Below, in pieces: positions 11,106-22,761 of a DNA stretch of 64,000 bases; within the stretch, counting starts at the first letter, position 1; every line of letters starts with the position of its first letter. The notes beneath the pieces were generated by a model. The model did no database searches. It worked only from the letters and a program-made list of their open reading frames with translations, and was not told where the DNA came from. The position numbers were made by a program, and so were the translations under genes. The stretch is from Knufia peltigerae (lineage: Eukaryota; Ascomycota; Eurotiomycetes; Chaetothyriales; Trichomeriaceae), in the NCBI GenBank assembly GCA_030247855.1, contig JAPDRN010000137.1, positions 1 through 64,000 of the forward strand, in the 5' to 3' direction.

Positions 11106-14068
11106 ATGCGTCCTGGGGCACCCGAACCCGCTCTACCCCTTGTCCCTAACAGCGCCAATACCTCTTCCATCGATGGTACTGCTCGCAAGTCTCACGACAA
11201 AACAATCGGCGGTGTCTTTACATACACGGGCGGGTCTGATGTAGAGACGGGCTATCCAGATCACAGGCTGGATCAGCTTAAAAATTTCAGGAACGGCAGC
11301 CATCACTCGCTGACTAATGGGCTGCCGAATGGAAATATCAAGGCATCCCGGGACAGGTCACAATCCAAGGCGAGCAGCACACATTCAATAGGAAGCGCAG
11401 CAGGGAAACAGACCGACACCTTGTTCAGAAGTCCGCCCTCAGTCGAGGGCCTGAGCAGACTGTCTAGCGTTGAGAATGGGTTGAATGAAGAAGCTACAGG
11501 TGCTCCTGTTCAGCTAGGGGGCCACACGCCTGAGTTGGGTAAACTGGACACAAGCCTTCCCCCCGCGAAGCCTGAATACGATCCATACCATATGGTAACA
11601 GCCTCGACGGTGCCCGATACTGCGCGATCCGATGGCCAGGCATTGTTTCTACAACCGCCTCGCGCTTCGGGCCCGACTCTCGCTCGTTTTTCCTCCCCGC
11701 CTGCAATGCCTCCGTCAGCAGCACTACAAGATCGAACTGTAGACCAATCCTCGAATTCTGAATTACCGAAACTCAGCCACCGCCATACTCTCCAAGTCCC
11801 GAAACCTACCATTCCGATCGGACGGAACTCACGAGATTTCTCCTTCGCCGCGGGCCCTTCAGAAGAAGCCTTGTCCACCACCGGCCGCTTCTCCCCCACG
11901 AGAGACCAACATGACTCTACGGTCAGGCATAGGAGAGCGTCGCTGGGTCTTGTGCGTAGGACGACCCGGTCAATGCAGTCCGACGCTCATTTAGACGAGG
12001 TGGCCCCAGATGAGGATGCGGCGCGATGGACGGAACTGATCAAGCAAAAAAGAGCAAGCAAGAGGAAAAAGAGGGAAGAGGAAGACGACGATCGTGTGGT
12101 GGTTGGGAAGAAAGTTGAAGAAGGTCACGTCAATTGGGTCACCGCGTACAATATGCTGACAGGAATTCGATTTACTGTGTCGAGAACAAATGCAAAGATG
12201 GACCGTGAATTGACGGATGCCGATTTCGATGCAAAACACAAGTTCAGTTTCGATATCACCGGGAATGAACTGACACCTAGCGCAAAATACGACTTCAAGT
12301 TCAAGGACTATGCGCCGTGGGTATTTCGACACCTGCGTGCCATTTTCGGTCTTGATCCAGCGGATTACCTAGTCAGTCTGACTAGCAAGTATATCCTTTC
12401 AGAGCTGGGCAGTCCAGGGAAATCTGGATCATTCTTTTATTTCTCGCGAGACTATAAATACATCATCAAGACTATTCACCACGCCGAGCATAAGTTGCTG
12501 AGGAGGATCTTACGAGATTATTATCGACATGTTGTGGACAACCCGAACACGCTCATCAGCCAGTTTTACGGTTTGCACAGAGTCAAGATACCTTATGGTC
12601 GCAAGATTCACTTTGTTGTGATGAACAACCTATTCCCACCCCATCGGGATATTCATCAAATGTTCGACTTGAAAGGCTCGACAATAGGGAGAGACTTTAG
12701 GGAAGAGGATCTGGCAAGCAACCCTAGGGCAACTCTGAAAGACTTGAACTGGCTACGTAGGGACAAGCACCTCGAATTCGATGCACGGATACGTCAGATT
12801 TTCCTGGAACAGTTAAAGCGAGACGTTTCACTGTTGCAAAGGCTTCAGATAATGGACTATTCCCTTCTGGTTGGAATTCATGACCTTGCGAAAGGCAATG
12901 AGGAGAACCTGCGCGAAGCTACACTGCAAGTTTTCCAGCCAGGAGGAGAAGAAGACGATCAAACTCCTTCAATGCTGATTAGAACTCCATCTCGACTTGA
13001 AAGTGCACGAAAGGCACGAGAGTTGAGGCTGACGCTCAAGAAGGAGAAGCCTGTACCTATGGGCATGGTACAAAGAAAGATGCCGTCTGAGATGTCTTCG
13101 GGGGATGAAAGACAATTTCGCATATTCTACAATTATGATGGGGGTATCAGGGGTACGCATGAAGATGGTCAAGGGGGAGATTCCGTTTACTATCTTGGTG
13201 TCATCGATTGCTTGACACACGTAAGTCCACCTTTCACGTCTAGATGGCGGTAACTAACTGGTGACAGTATGGTATAATCAAGCGTATTGAGCATTTCTGG
13301 AAGGGCCTTTCGGCCCCTCGGACGCAGATTTCTCCCATTCCTCCTCAAGCATATGGCGACCGGTTTCTTAACTTCGTTACCGGCATTACCATGACCCAAG
13401 AGGAGGCTGATCGAAGGAGAGCGCAAGACAGCCGGCCTTCTGGAACCCAGACTCAGAATTTCTCAATAGATAGCCAACGACAACTCCCAAGAGAGAGTCA
13501 CGGAAGCGACAGAGAAGCCTCTGTACATTCTCCACCCATGAGCCCTGGGGCTGTGGAAAAGACCATGCGTAAAGCGCAGAAGCAGACAGATAAATCTACT
13601 CCGGCTGACAAAGGCCGGCGTGGAAGCGAAGAGGAAAAGCCCGAGCGAATATTAAGAACAACCGAAGAGTCTAAGGGGCCGACGTTACTCCCAGTGGTCT
13701 CAGAAGCGGGTGAGAATGGGGATCACAACGAGAAACGACTCTTGAATGCTCCAGATGAAAGATCAGAGTGTAAAGGGCCGCTTTCGGCCTCGCCAGAACC
13801 TATTGCACCATCGATACCCGGACTGCGCAGAGTCTCACCATCAACAGTAGCGACTGCGACTGACATCGCCGATGATACCAGTATATCGAGCCCGGACGTG
13901 GTTGACTTTGCCGATCCATGCCAACCAGAGGAGCGTGAAAAAGGTGTCGACAATGTTTTGGGCAAGAAGCCTCCTCGCATTGCCAGTGACTTGATACAGC
14001 CTCAGTCACCTTTTGGTGATGGTCTTTTACAGTCGATGCAGGAGCGTATGGAGCCGAAGACTCAGTGA
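11106..14068 (+). CDS. MSS4: Phosphatidylinositol 4-phosphate 5-kinase
   Basis: Makes PI(4,5)P2 from PI4P at the plasma membrane, controlling actin, cell-wall signalling and endocytosis. About 971 residues; exons 11106-13220 and 13268-14068, GTAAGT..ACAG intron in phase 0. Residues 1-300 are disordered and Ser/Pro-rich. The PIPK domain spans about 330-760: nucleotide-binding lysine in KYIIKTIHHAE (about 455), the GRKIHFVVMNN strand, FDLKGSTIGR, and the catalytic MDYSLLVGIHDL segment (about 582-593). The activation loop and following helix, YGIIKRIEHFWKGL, are reached only across the intron, which confirms the splice. The C-terminal 230 residues are acidic and disordered. Residue 1 is the first ATG of the frame; 66 upstream codons lack an ATG. 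Longer than the yeast enzyme, mainly in the flanks. Confidence 0.96.
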
Positions 14069-15051
14069 ACCACCCGTGTGAATGAAGTCTCGCATCGAGC
14101 AAAGGGCTTTTGACATGCATTGCGACTGCGCTGTCCCAACCAGGTCGACCAATGGTATATATTTGATTGGTTTTGGCAGAGTCTGGGGCCAAACGATGAC
14201 TGACACAATTTATTTTTCCTTTCATGTATGATCTGCACTCGGTGTAGAGCACCGATCCAAGCCCGCGAAGAAAGCAAAGAGCATTTTTTTTCCCATGTTG
14301 TCTTGAAATGAACTTGATGCCCGCATTGACAAGGGTTATTTCCTTTTTCTCTTCTTTCCTACTCCTTATCGCACATGGATATCTTTTGTTCAGCTTTGGG
14401 TGTGCACGATTCCGCAAAGTCATAGAGAGAGAGTTTGAACAGCCTTATCGAGCAAAAAGGGACTTCAGCATTCTGGTTATAGAGAGCGTTTGTTATGGGG
14501 TAGGAGTTGGGAGCGGTGAATTCATGCCAGCCCATAAAAGCTATTTCGATCTGGTAGACCAGACTACCCTACTAGGTATCTACCTAATCCTTGGAGGCAT
14601 TTGTACATCAGGGTAAAAGATCATACTACTCGTGATAGGTGCTCTAGTGAATGTTCGGCGATTTCTGAACGAGGTATATACAAATGAGCCTGTTTCTGAG
14701 AGACTGGGAGTGAGGCGTTGGCTGACCGTACTGCGGAGTATTGGGGAGTCGGATGCATGCCCGTTATCGTACTCGCTTTACCTACCCTCTTTAGCTCGTG
14801 CAAATTTTCGTTTCCGATAGCGGGGAGGAAAAACACTCGGGGACTTTTGGTGCGGTGAGGAAATCAAATCCCAGCATTTGACCGACGCCGAATTTCACGA
14901 ATTCCTTCTTACCTCTCCTACCTATACAGCCTTCGAAGTTCCTGCTCACTCTTCTCATCCAGCTTCCTTCTATTTCCTGCATCCAGTCAAGCACTGTTAC
15001 ACAGACTATTCCTCAGCCACTCATCACCCGCCCACGGCCAACACAGTCATC
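14069..15051. other. Intergenic region between PIP kinase and EMG1
   Basis: Nearly 1 kb on the plus strand between two co-oriented genes. It should contain the PIP kinase terminator and the EMG1 promoter. A pyrimidine-rich stretch from about 14900 to 15050 precedes the EMG1 start. No gene is supported. Confidence 0.5.
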
Positions 15052-15993
15052 ATGCCCGAAGCCTCTACCCTCGGAGTCAAGAGGAAGCGTTCCAGTATGT
15101 TCCCTCATACCAGAAGTTGTTTTAGTGCAGCTCGAAGATGCCCGACGACGATTCGTTTGACAAGTTTGTCGAAGAGATATTTGACTCATTGTATTCTACC
15201 TCCATAGGAACGCAGTCTCTTCCCCCACCCGAACTCCCGCGGCTTGTGGCCGAACAACACGTGCCTATCTCGGCCAGCGATAAAGACACAAAGCGATTAA
15301 TCGTCGTCTTGTCCAATGCAAGCCTCGAAACTTACAAGGCGGCCCATAGCGGGAAGTCCGGCAAAGAAGAGAAGTATTCGCTGTTGAACAGTGACGAACA
15401 CATTGGCGTGATGCGCAAGATGGGCCGTGATATTAGTGATGCGAGACCGGATATCACACATCAGGTGGCTATATATCCCACTTCGATGCTAGTGGCGAGC
15501 TGACTTCAACGTTCAGTGCCTGCTTACGCTCCTGGATTCGCCCATCAACAAGGCCGGAAGACTGCAGATCTTCATCCACACTGCTAAAGGCGTCTTGATC
15601 GAAGTCAACCCAAGCGTGCGTATCCCGCGAACCTTTAAACGATTCGCCGGTCTCATGGTTCAACTACTACACCGGCTTTCAATCCGATCAGTCAACTCTC
15701 AAGAAAAATTGCTCAAGGTCATCAAAAACCCCATCACGGACCATTTACCACCCAATTGCCGGAAAGTGACGCTGAGTTTCGATGCCGACGTGGTCCGTGT
15801 CAGAGACTATGTTGACAAGCTTGCTCCCACCGAAAGTATCTGCGTTTTCGTCGGTGCTATGGCCAAAGGAAAAGACGACTTCGCCGATGCCTTCAAAGAC
15901 GAGTCCATCAGTATCAGCAACTACAGTCTCAGTGCCAGTGTGACGTGTAGCAAATTTTGTCACGCCTGCGAAGACTCCTGGGACATCATTTGA
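15052..15993 (+). CDS. EMG1: 18S rRNA pseudouridine N1-methyltransferase EMG1/NEP1
   Basis: SPOUT-class methyltransferase of the small-subunit processome, needed in the nucleolus to methylate a hypermodified pseudouridine of 18S rRNA. Best model has exons 15052-15163, 15208-15464 and 15517-15993, 281 residues. Family hallmarks are RLIVVLSNASLETYK, YSLLNSDEHIGVMRKMGRD, ARPDITHQ joined across the second intron to CLLTLLDSPINKAG, the IEVNPSVRIPRTFKRF motif and the C-terminal YSLSASVTCSKFCHA. The intron 15465-15516 is sure. The N-terminus is not: the short 44-bp intron 15164-15207 joins MPEASTLGVKRKRS... in frame to TQSLPPPELP, but a start at the ATG at 15138 read through without that intron is also possible. 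N-termini vary in this family. Confidence 0.93.
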
Positions 15994-17850
15994 TGACGCA
16001 TCGGTATGTTCTACTAATTTCTCTCACCTACCAGATATTTCTCATCTCAGCGGCACTTCTGCACGACCTGGATCACAACATCTGGGCCACGTTGCACGAA
16101 ACATTGCCTGCTTTGCATTGGGGGAGTTGGATCTGGCGTTTGTTTTCACAACAAGACATACTTGGTTCAACATACCTCAAGGCGATTCCTTTCGTCGGTG
16201 AATCGTAGGTGCATGTCAACCTGCCCTACATCTTAAAAGCCAATATGGTAGAATCTACGGAGGACAGATTTGATGACAAGACTTGTTGTCTTGTGCGAGA
16301 AATTATCATGACTGGACATCATATAGGAATGGACACAGGTACATCGATAGCCAGCTCCCATGCCCCTTTGTGATAAGGCCACGGAGAAGAGAGGCCAGCA
16401 TTCCTGCTACATCCAGTACGAACCAAAATTAGGAGGAGCCTCGTTTCGATGTATGACAGCGTCGGGTTGGAATTCGTTACGCTAGATTGTCCCACTGTCA
16501 CCCCAGCACCGTGTAGCTGATGCCAGTGGCCAGATGAGATTATGCAGCGTAGCTTACAATACCTATCAACCCACGCCAAGCGCATTGATCCTTTCTTTCG
16601 CCGCCCAAATCCAACATATGTGGACGTGTTTTCAACTAGAATAGGCGCGGTGAGCATCACTTTCCCCGAATGAGGAGGCATGTGATCTTGTGCATTTGCG
16701 CCCGACCGATTCACGATGGGCCTTCAGTGAGTGAATGACCGACTAAGCACTCGGCAGGTACTGTAGAATACAAGGACTGGTGCTTGTATGTCGGCGTCGG
16801 GAGGCTTCGGTAAAGCACGGCTGATGCCTCACCAACCACCCTCCTATTCCTTGTGCCGAGTAGGGAGTACGGGATGCGGATACTTTCCTTCAAACCACCT
16901 GCGTGTATGCAGCCTCACCACAACCACCGCCCAATTCGACCACTACACCAGACCCATGATTTGGGACTATGCCGACTATTTCTGCGCCCCGGTGCTGTCA
17001 GGGTAGGTGACTTCAACGTGGCACCCTGTCGAGCGTTCTTCGCCGACTTTTCTCATTCGCCGCCTCCAGTAATAGCTGGCTGATCTTCTCGCCTCACCCA
17101 ATGCAGCAAAACAAACTCCTTCGCCTCAACCCTGTGGATGGCTTCCTACTCGTACCTACGTAGTTCGTGCTTCTGCATTAGCTTTCCACTCAGGCTCCTT
17201 CTGCCACATCCTGACCTGGTCATAACCACTCGCTTCGAGGTATTTCTGTCCGATGGCGTCGGTGCAGGTACCGTACTTTTCCAGACTTCGGAGTTCTGCT
17301 CTTGACGATATCAACGAGGTGATCATCCTGACGGTGTTGTGGTGCTGGTGCCTGCAAATCAATGCTACAATCAGCAGCAATATTAAAGCAGGTGGACGAA
17401 ACCCCATACGAGAAGCTCGTCTCGGACACTCCAATTGTCAATCACCACTTGTTGTGTGCTTATTGTTCATACTACTACTTAAATATACCTCGCCATCCTG
17501 TCCTGGTCGGTGATTTGCTTCGACCTTCACGATCCAGGCCTTTGTGCTACTCACTGTCATTCAGCTCTCGACCTTTCCATCGTCCAGAGACGACCTGCGA
17601 TCCACAGTCTGAGATAACAAGCTTGTGTTCCGGAGCTTTTGCGAGGAACAGTCTCGCCGGCTCCAGTCCACCCAATCCGTGAACCAGAACACCAAGGCTC
17701 GCGCCTGACAACAAGACCCAGAAGGACATAAAAACGCAGAGGCTATTGTCGACTGACAATAGTTGCTCAAGCATAAAAAGCCTCACCTGGTCCCGGAGGA
17801 GATTTTGATCCTTGATCACCGCCATCCTCACCTCAAAAATCCTACCTACC
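15994..17850. other. Gene-free stretch of 1.86 kb
   Basis: Lies between EMG1 and the VOC-domain gene. All open frames are below about 130 codons, overlap on both strands and show no domain pattern. It holds the promoter of the following gene. I see no tRNA, transposon end or long repeat. It may carry a non-coding transcript, but nothing in the sequence demonstrates it. Confidence 0.4.
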
Positions 17851-20007
17851 ATGCCCTCCTCCATCACGCTTACCGTCAGCCATCTTCCAACGTCGACATC
17901 CTTCTTCCTCTCCGCACTGCAACCACTGAACTACGTGTTTCGCGGGAGACAAGAACAGACAATTGGCTTTGGTCCCAAGGATCCACCTACTGCACTTGCA
18001 GATTTCTGGATCACACAAGAAATCCCCGGCGTGCCAGCTGGGGCCGCTCATGTGGCTTTCCCTGCCACATCTCGCGAGAAGGTTCAGGACTTCTTCTTCG
18101 CGGCTCTCAAAGCTGGCGGCAAGATTCACGGTGAACCATGCCAGCGTGATGCTTCGGGATACTACTCTGCCGCCGTGATCGATTTCGATGGGAACTCCAT
18201 CGAAGCAGTTTATCGTCCTGCTCTTGACGAAGCAAACAAGGAGAATTTACCAGGTGATTTAAAGACCACTGTTTCACGAAAGGCCATGTCCGTTGCTGCA
18301 TCAGCCAAAGCACCCTCGACCGTTGCACCTGCGAAAAGCACTGTGTCCTTCGCCAAAGCACCTACAGTTGTTTCACAGGCACACAGCCGACCAGGTGCAG
18401 CACCCACGGTGGTCTCGCAAGCACAGAGCAAAGCACCATCACAAGCTCGCAGTGTCACCGCACCATCTCGCATCTCCACCACAACCGCCAAACCCGCCGA
18501 GCAAGCAGCCCCGAAGCCCAAACAAGGCGATGTCCTGGATACACTCATGCAAGAAGCTCGTAATGCAGCAACTGTCGCTCGTGACCTGGTAAATTCAGTC
18601 CGCCCGAATCTCAATACACCGGAGTCCACGGGCGGTACTTCCACAGGAAATGGTGCAGGTGAAGCAATTGTCGGCGCCACGATCTTAGGTGTCGCAGCTG
18701 GGGCTGCACTCCACTACGCATTCAGTAATCGATCCAAGGAGAGCCAGAATAATGACAATGCTGACGCTGAGCAGCGTCCGTCCGTGATTGGACGCAGCAA
18801 GACCGAGCCGGCGGCACTGATGATGCATCCTGAGTACGAATACGAATATGCATACTCATCGGGAGGCAGTGCGGCGTGCTACGAAGGGCCCAATGGACGA
18901 GTGGTCCGTATGTACAGAGCCATCGAGCCCGCCCCGTCTGCCTACAGTGAAGGTATTGGGCACAGGGTGATAGAGATGCACGACAACGACGCACGCTCCT
19001 CACATCTCGCATTGCCGGCACCGTCACGTTCTGGGTCGAAAGCAGGATCTCGTGCCGGATCAGAATATGCGTCGACTGTGCGTCCAGCGAGCAGATCGCG
19101 CAGAATGAGTATCGATTCCGGGTTTGGACCTGGTCCTCAAGATGTACTCGCTGGGGAGAAGAGTGTGATTTCGGTGGCGAGCAAGGGAAGCAAGGCCAGT
19201 GCGACTTCGAAGATGAGTAGGCAGAGTAAGAAGAGTGGAATGACGGCGACCCCGCCGACGAGTTATCGTGCACCAACAGTTTTGACCACTGCAGATACGC
19301 AGGCCAGTGGCTCCAAGTCTAAGTCGAGGTCATCTTCAAAGTCGAGGACGCGGTCAGGGAGCGTGAGTAGGCTTATGTGCCGCATCGGTGGGAGCGAGGC
19401 TGATGGCCCGGCCGCTGGAGAGGAGAGTAGGGGTCGCAGTCGCTCCAGGTCTCGAGTGAGTCACGAGAGTAGACACAGCAGACGAGAAGATGTTGATGGA
19501 GGAGATGGCGATGGCGCGAGGACAGTACTGCACGTGTCAGAATCGTTGAAACGTGTGGTCAGTCGAACGCATTCAATCAGCCGCGGCCAGGGAGGTGGTG
19601 GATCGAGAGTCTCCCGCGCCTCGTCCAAGTCCAGACAACCTCACGAGTATCCTCTTCCTCCGTCGCGAGCCGCAACTTGGGCCGGTGGTGCAGGCAGTGA
19701 AGCAGGTGGAAGTGGCGCTGGTGGGAGTTTTGTGTCTGCTCGGTCTCGACCCAGTCCAGGCCATGTTGTGAGCGCCCCCAGGACCATCATCGGCAAGTTG
19801 AACCCTTTGCGCGTCAAGGATTTTGCGGACAGACGTGGGGTGGACGATACTATGTCGACGGTTTCGAAGCAGAAAGATCTGGCGAAACTGGACATCCCGG
19901 ATCGTGAGGTCAGACCTGAGGACAGCGTGAGTCAGATTAGTGTGCAGTCCGCTCGCAGCAGAAGGTCTGAGAAGGCTGGGAGCAAGGCCGGAAGCAGAAG
20001 AGGATGA
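17851..20007 (+). CDS. VOC/glyoxalase-like domain fused to long Ser/Arg/Lys-rich tail
   Basis: Single-exon protein of 718 residues. Residues 1 to about 125 resemble a vicinal oxygen chelate (glyoxalase/bleomycin resistance) domain: a beta-alpha-beta start (ITLTVSHLPTSTSFF), GFGPKDPPTALADFWI, then a typical second module VAFPATSREKVQDFFFAALKAGG and the closing strand SGYYSAAVIDFDGNSIEAVYR. The glutamate in SIEAVYR sits at the usual metal-ligand position. The rest is low complexity: Ala/Pro/Thr/Ser (150-225), an AxGxA-rich hydrophobic stretch EAIVGATILGVAAGAALHYAF (about 270-290) that could span a membrane, and several hundred residues of SR/SK/GSR repeats. The ATG at 17851 is the first of the frame (the earlier start is TTG). 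Enzymatic activity is not assured; the tail suggests phosphorylation or RNA/protein binding. Confidence 0.85.
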   Translation: MPSSITLTVSHLPTSTSFFLSALQPLNYVFRGRQEQTIGFGPKDPPTALADFWITQEIPGVPAGAAHVAFPATSREKVQDFFFAALKAGGKIHGEPCQRDASGYYSAAVIDFDGNSIEAVYRPALDEANKENLPGDLKTTVSRKAMSVAASAKAPSTVAPAKSTVSFAKAPTVVSQAHSRPGAAPTVVSQAQSKAPSQARSVTAPSRISTTTAKPAEQAAPKPKQGDVLDTLMQEARNAATVARDLVNSVRPNLNTPESTGGTSTGNGAGEAIVGATILGVAAGAALHYAFSNRSKESQNNDNADAEQRPSVIGRSKTEPAALMMHPEYEYEYAYSSGGSAACYEGPNGRVVRMYRAIEPAPSAYSEGIGHRVIEMHDNDARSSHLALPAPSRSGSKAGSRAGSEYASTVRPASRSRRMSIDSGFGPGPQDVLAGEKSVISVASKGSKASATSKMSRQSKKSGMTATPPTSYRAPTVLTTADTQASGSKSKSRSSSKSRTRSGSVSRLMCRIGGSEADGPAAGEESRGRSRSRSRVSHESRHSRREDVDGGDGDGARTVLHVSESLKRVVSRTHSISRGQGGGGSRVSRASSKSRQPHEYPLPPSRAATWAGGAGSEAGGSGAGGSFVSARSRPSPGHVVSAPRTIIGKLNPLRVKDFADRRGVDDTMSTVSKQKDLAKLDIPDREVRPEDSVSQISVQSARSRRSEKAGSKAGSRRG

Positions 20008-20628
20008 TTTACATTCGGGATAGGCTTGTGGCAGTAATATTTTTTCAGGGTGTGGGAATCAGAGGACTTGTTGAGCATTGCGCTTTCGAGAGCGAGTTTG
20101 AGGCGTTGCTAAGTACGACCACGGCAAAAACAACGATTTTCTCAGATATCAGAGACGGGGGGAACTTGGCTCCTATCAGCATCAATAGATGATATTTTGT
20201 TTTTGTTGCCCTTCTTATGGCTTCTGCATGGTATCACGGGATGAGTAGGATGAAGATGAAGGTGCTCGCGAGAGTACACGGGGATACTCAACACTCCATA
20301 CCTGAAGAGCATGGCAATTGTCATTCCCACCTGTTCGTTCACCATCCTGTTCTGGCCTGGTGCCCGTGCGGGCTGCAGATCGGTACCTGGACTAGACTGC
20401 TCTGGATGTTAGTCATGGGCTTAGTGGGCGGCCCCTGAAAAGGACTCTGCGCCCGGATCCTCTACCGCCCGCAGCCACGCCCGCTCCCTAAACTGTCGCT
20501 CCCGGCGCCTAAAAATCCTATACCCCGGACTTTTCTGATGAGCCTCATTTACGGTCATTGATTTTCTCATCTTATTCTCTTCCATTGCTTTTTTTTCAAG
20601 GTTGACTTCCCTCCTTTTGTCTGCGAGA
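20008..20628. other. Intergenic region before mannosidase
   Basis: About 620 bp between two plus-strand genes. A pyrimidine-rich run around 20560-20615 just precedes the mannosidase ATG. No gene is supported. Confidence 0.5.
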
Positions 20629-22436
20629 ATGGCTGGCCCTGCGCGTGCCACCGGTGGAAGACGACTTTGCAACTGTATCACACTCATTGCTGTTTCTGTG
20701 ACCACGCTCCTTCTTTTCCGTCCCATCGTCACCTTCGTTCTACCTCTAAACATCGACAATCCCTTACCTACCACCACCACGGTCATTCCAAGCGGCTTCA
20801 ACTGGACATCCCTAATCCCTCACAATCCCCCAAAGTCTATCACACCCTTACCGTCGGGTAAATTCCATTCTTTCGCCGTTCAACATGAATTTGAACCCGA
20901 GTCCCCGTCCGACTCCTCGAAACGCTTGTCGCGTCGAACGGCCGTCAAATCTGCGTTCGACAAATGCTGGAAAAATTACAAAGCCCACGCGTGGCTGAGA
21001 GACGAGTTGGAACCGTTGTCTGGATCGGGAAAAGATACGTATGGAGGCTGGGCAGCCACATTGGTCGACTCCTTGGACACCCTCTGGATCATGGACCTCC
21101 AGTCTGACTTCCGCGAGGCGGTCAAAGCCGTCTCTGTCCTCGACTGGGCCAACACTACGGGAACGGCCTGCAACATGTTTGAAACCAACATTCGTTACCT
21201 CGGGGGCCTGCTCGCGGCCTTTGATTTGAGTCAAGAGCCGGTTCTCTTGGCCAAAGCCGTCGAGCTCGGCGACATGCTGTATGCCGGCTTTGACACTCCC
21301 AACAGGATCCCTCCTTTTTGGCTCAACTTTGAGCAGGCGAAACAGGGGTCCCTGATTGCAGAGACGCATCAGATCTCGGCGTCTGTCGGGTCATTCTCTT
21401 TGGAGTTCACTCGTTTATCACAGATCACAGGCGACCCCAAGTACTACTCGGCCGTTGCACATCTGACCTCAGTCTTTGAGGAGTCTCAAAACTCCACGGC
21501 CATGCCTGGGATGTGGCCTACGTTCATCGATGCCCGAAATGCCCGGTTCGATGAGAATAGCTTCACACTAGGAGCCTTGGCCGACTCTCTTTATGAATAT
21601 CTGCCCAAGATGTACTCTCTGGTTGGCGGCCAAGAGAAGATATACCAAAAGATGTACCTGGATGCCATGGATGCCGTCAAGAAGCATTTACTCTTTCGAC
21701 CCACGACCCCGGACAACAAAGATATACTCTTCTCTGGCTCTGCCACCGTCAGTCAAGGTGTTGTCACGCTAGGTCATGAAGGACAACATTTGAGTTGCTT
21801 CGCTGGAGGGATGTTCATTCTTGGAGGGAAGCTCTTCTCCCGCCCTGACCATCTCGACATTGGTGCAAAACTTACTCATGGCTGTGCCTATGCCTATGAA
21901 GCGTTCCCGACAGGGATCATGCCGGAGATATTCGACATGATGCACTGTGCGTCGCTTGATGGCTGTGAATGGGACGAACAGCGATGGCAGAATCAAGGCA
22001 ATCTCGACCTACCACGTGGGTTTGCCCGCGTACAATCCCCATCCTACATCCTTCGTCCCGAGGCCATCGAGAGCATCTTCATCCTGTATCGCACTACGGG
22101 AGACAAAACCCTGCAAGACCTGGCATGGAGAATGTTTCAGTCCATTCAGAAGGCCACGGAAACACCGTACGGTAATGCTGGTATTGAAGACGTTAATGCC
22201 GTCAATGGTAAGATTCAACAGAAAAACTCCATGGAGGTATGTTCGACCCTGTCAATGTGAAGAAGTAACGGCTGACCAAATTGTAGAGTTTCTGGCTTGC
22301 CGAAACGCTCAAGTATTTCTACTTGATCTTTTCTGAATCTGATCTCATCAATCTTGATGATTATGTTTTGAACACTGAGGCGCATCCACTTCGGCGTCCA
22401 GTGCCGCATTATTCCTCCAGAATTTCGTATAGTTGA
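20629..22436 (+). CDS. Class I alpha-1,2-mannosidase, glycoside hydrolase family 47
   Basis: Type II membrane enzyme of the ER/Golgi that trims alpha-1,2-linked mannose from N-glycans. 585 residues; exons 20629-22236 and 22287-22436 with a GTATGT..TTGTAG phase-0 intron. A signal anchor lies at about residues 15-38, followed by a Pro/Thr-rich stem. The catalytic barrel starts near 100 with KSAFDKCWKNYKAHAW, DELEPLSG and GGWAATLVDSLDTLWIM. Further hallmarks are FETNIRYLGGLLAA, ENSFTLGALADSLYEYLPK, HLSCFAGGMF, and RPEAIESIFILYRTTGD. The short second exon supplies SFWLAETLKYFYLIFS and the calcium-binding threonine in LNTEAHP, so the splice is essential. The TTG-initiated 9-codon extension at 20602 is unlikely to be used. 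The ER MNS1 and Golgi paralogs cannot be told apart here. Confidence 0.96.
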
Positions 22437-22761
22437 GGAATCGCAGATAGGCGTAACTCAGATGAGATAAATGATATAATGACGTCCGCACCGCTGTAAT
22501 AAGGTCGGGGCTTGTGGTTTTTGAAAGATACCGTACGGGTGAAATGCCGTCGACAAGAGACATGCTCAGCCTTGTGCAGCCTCGTTGTTCATGTCCCGAT
22601 CGTCTATGACGCGCCTCGACTTAGCACCCGCGTGTTTTCTCCACATAAATTTTTCATGCGATTGCCAGAATATCCGCAAACGGAGGCAGAATCTTGATTC
22701 CCATAAGACGATTTCTACGGCCACATAGACGAGCACCACACTCCTTGAGCTCCAGACTCCG
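22437..22761. other. Short intergenic region
   Basis: About 325 bp between the mannosidase and the LETM1-like gene, on the same strand. It presumably holds one terminator and one promoter; no gene is seen. Confidence 0.5.

Noticed and set aside
13800..14423. Minus-strand open frame of 207 codons
   Set aside because: Overlaps the PIP kinase C-terminus and its 3' flank; no recognisable composition or motif.
15095..15130. 36-bp intron in EMG1 (GTATGT..TGCAG)
   Set aside because: Below the usual minimum intron size; since 36 is a multiple of three it can be read through without harm.
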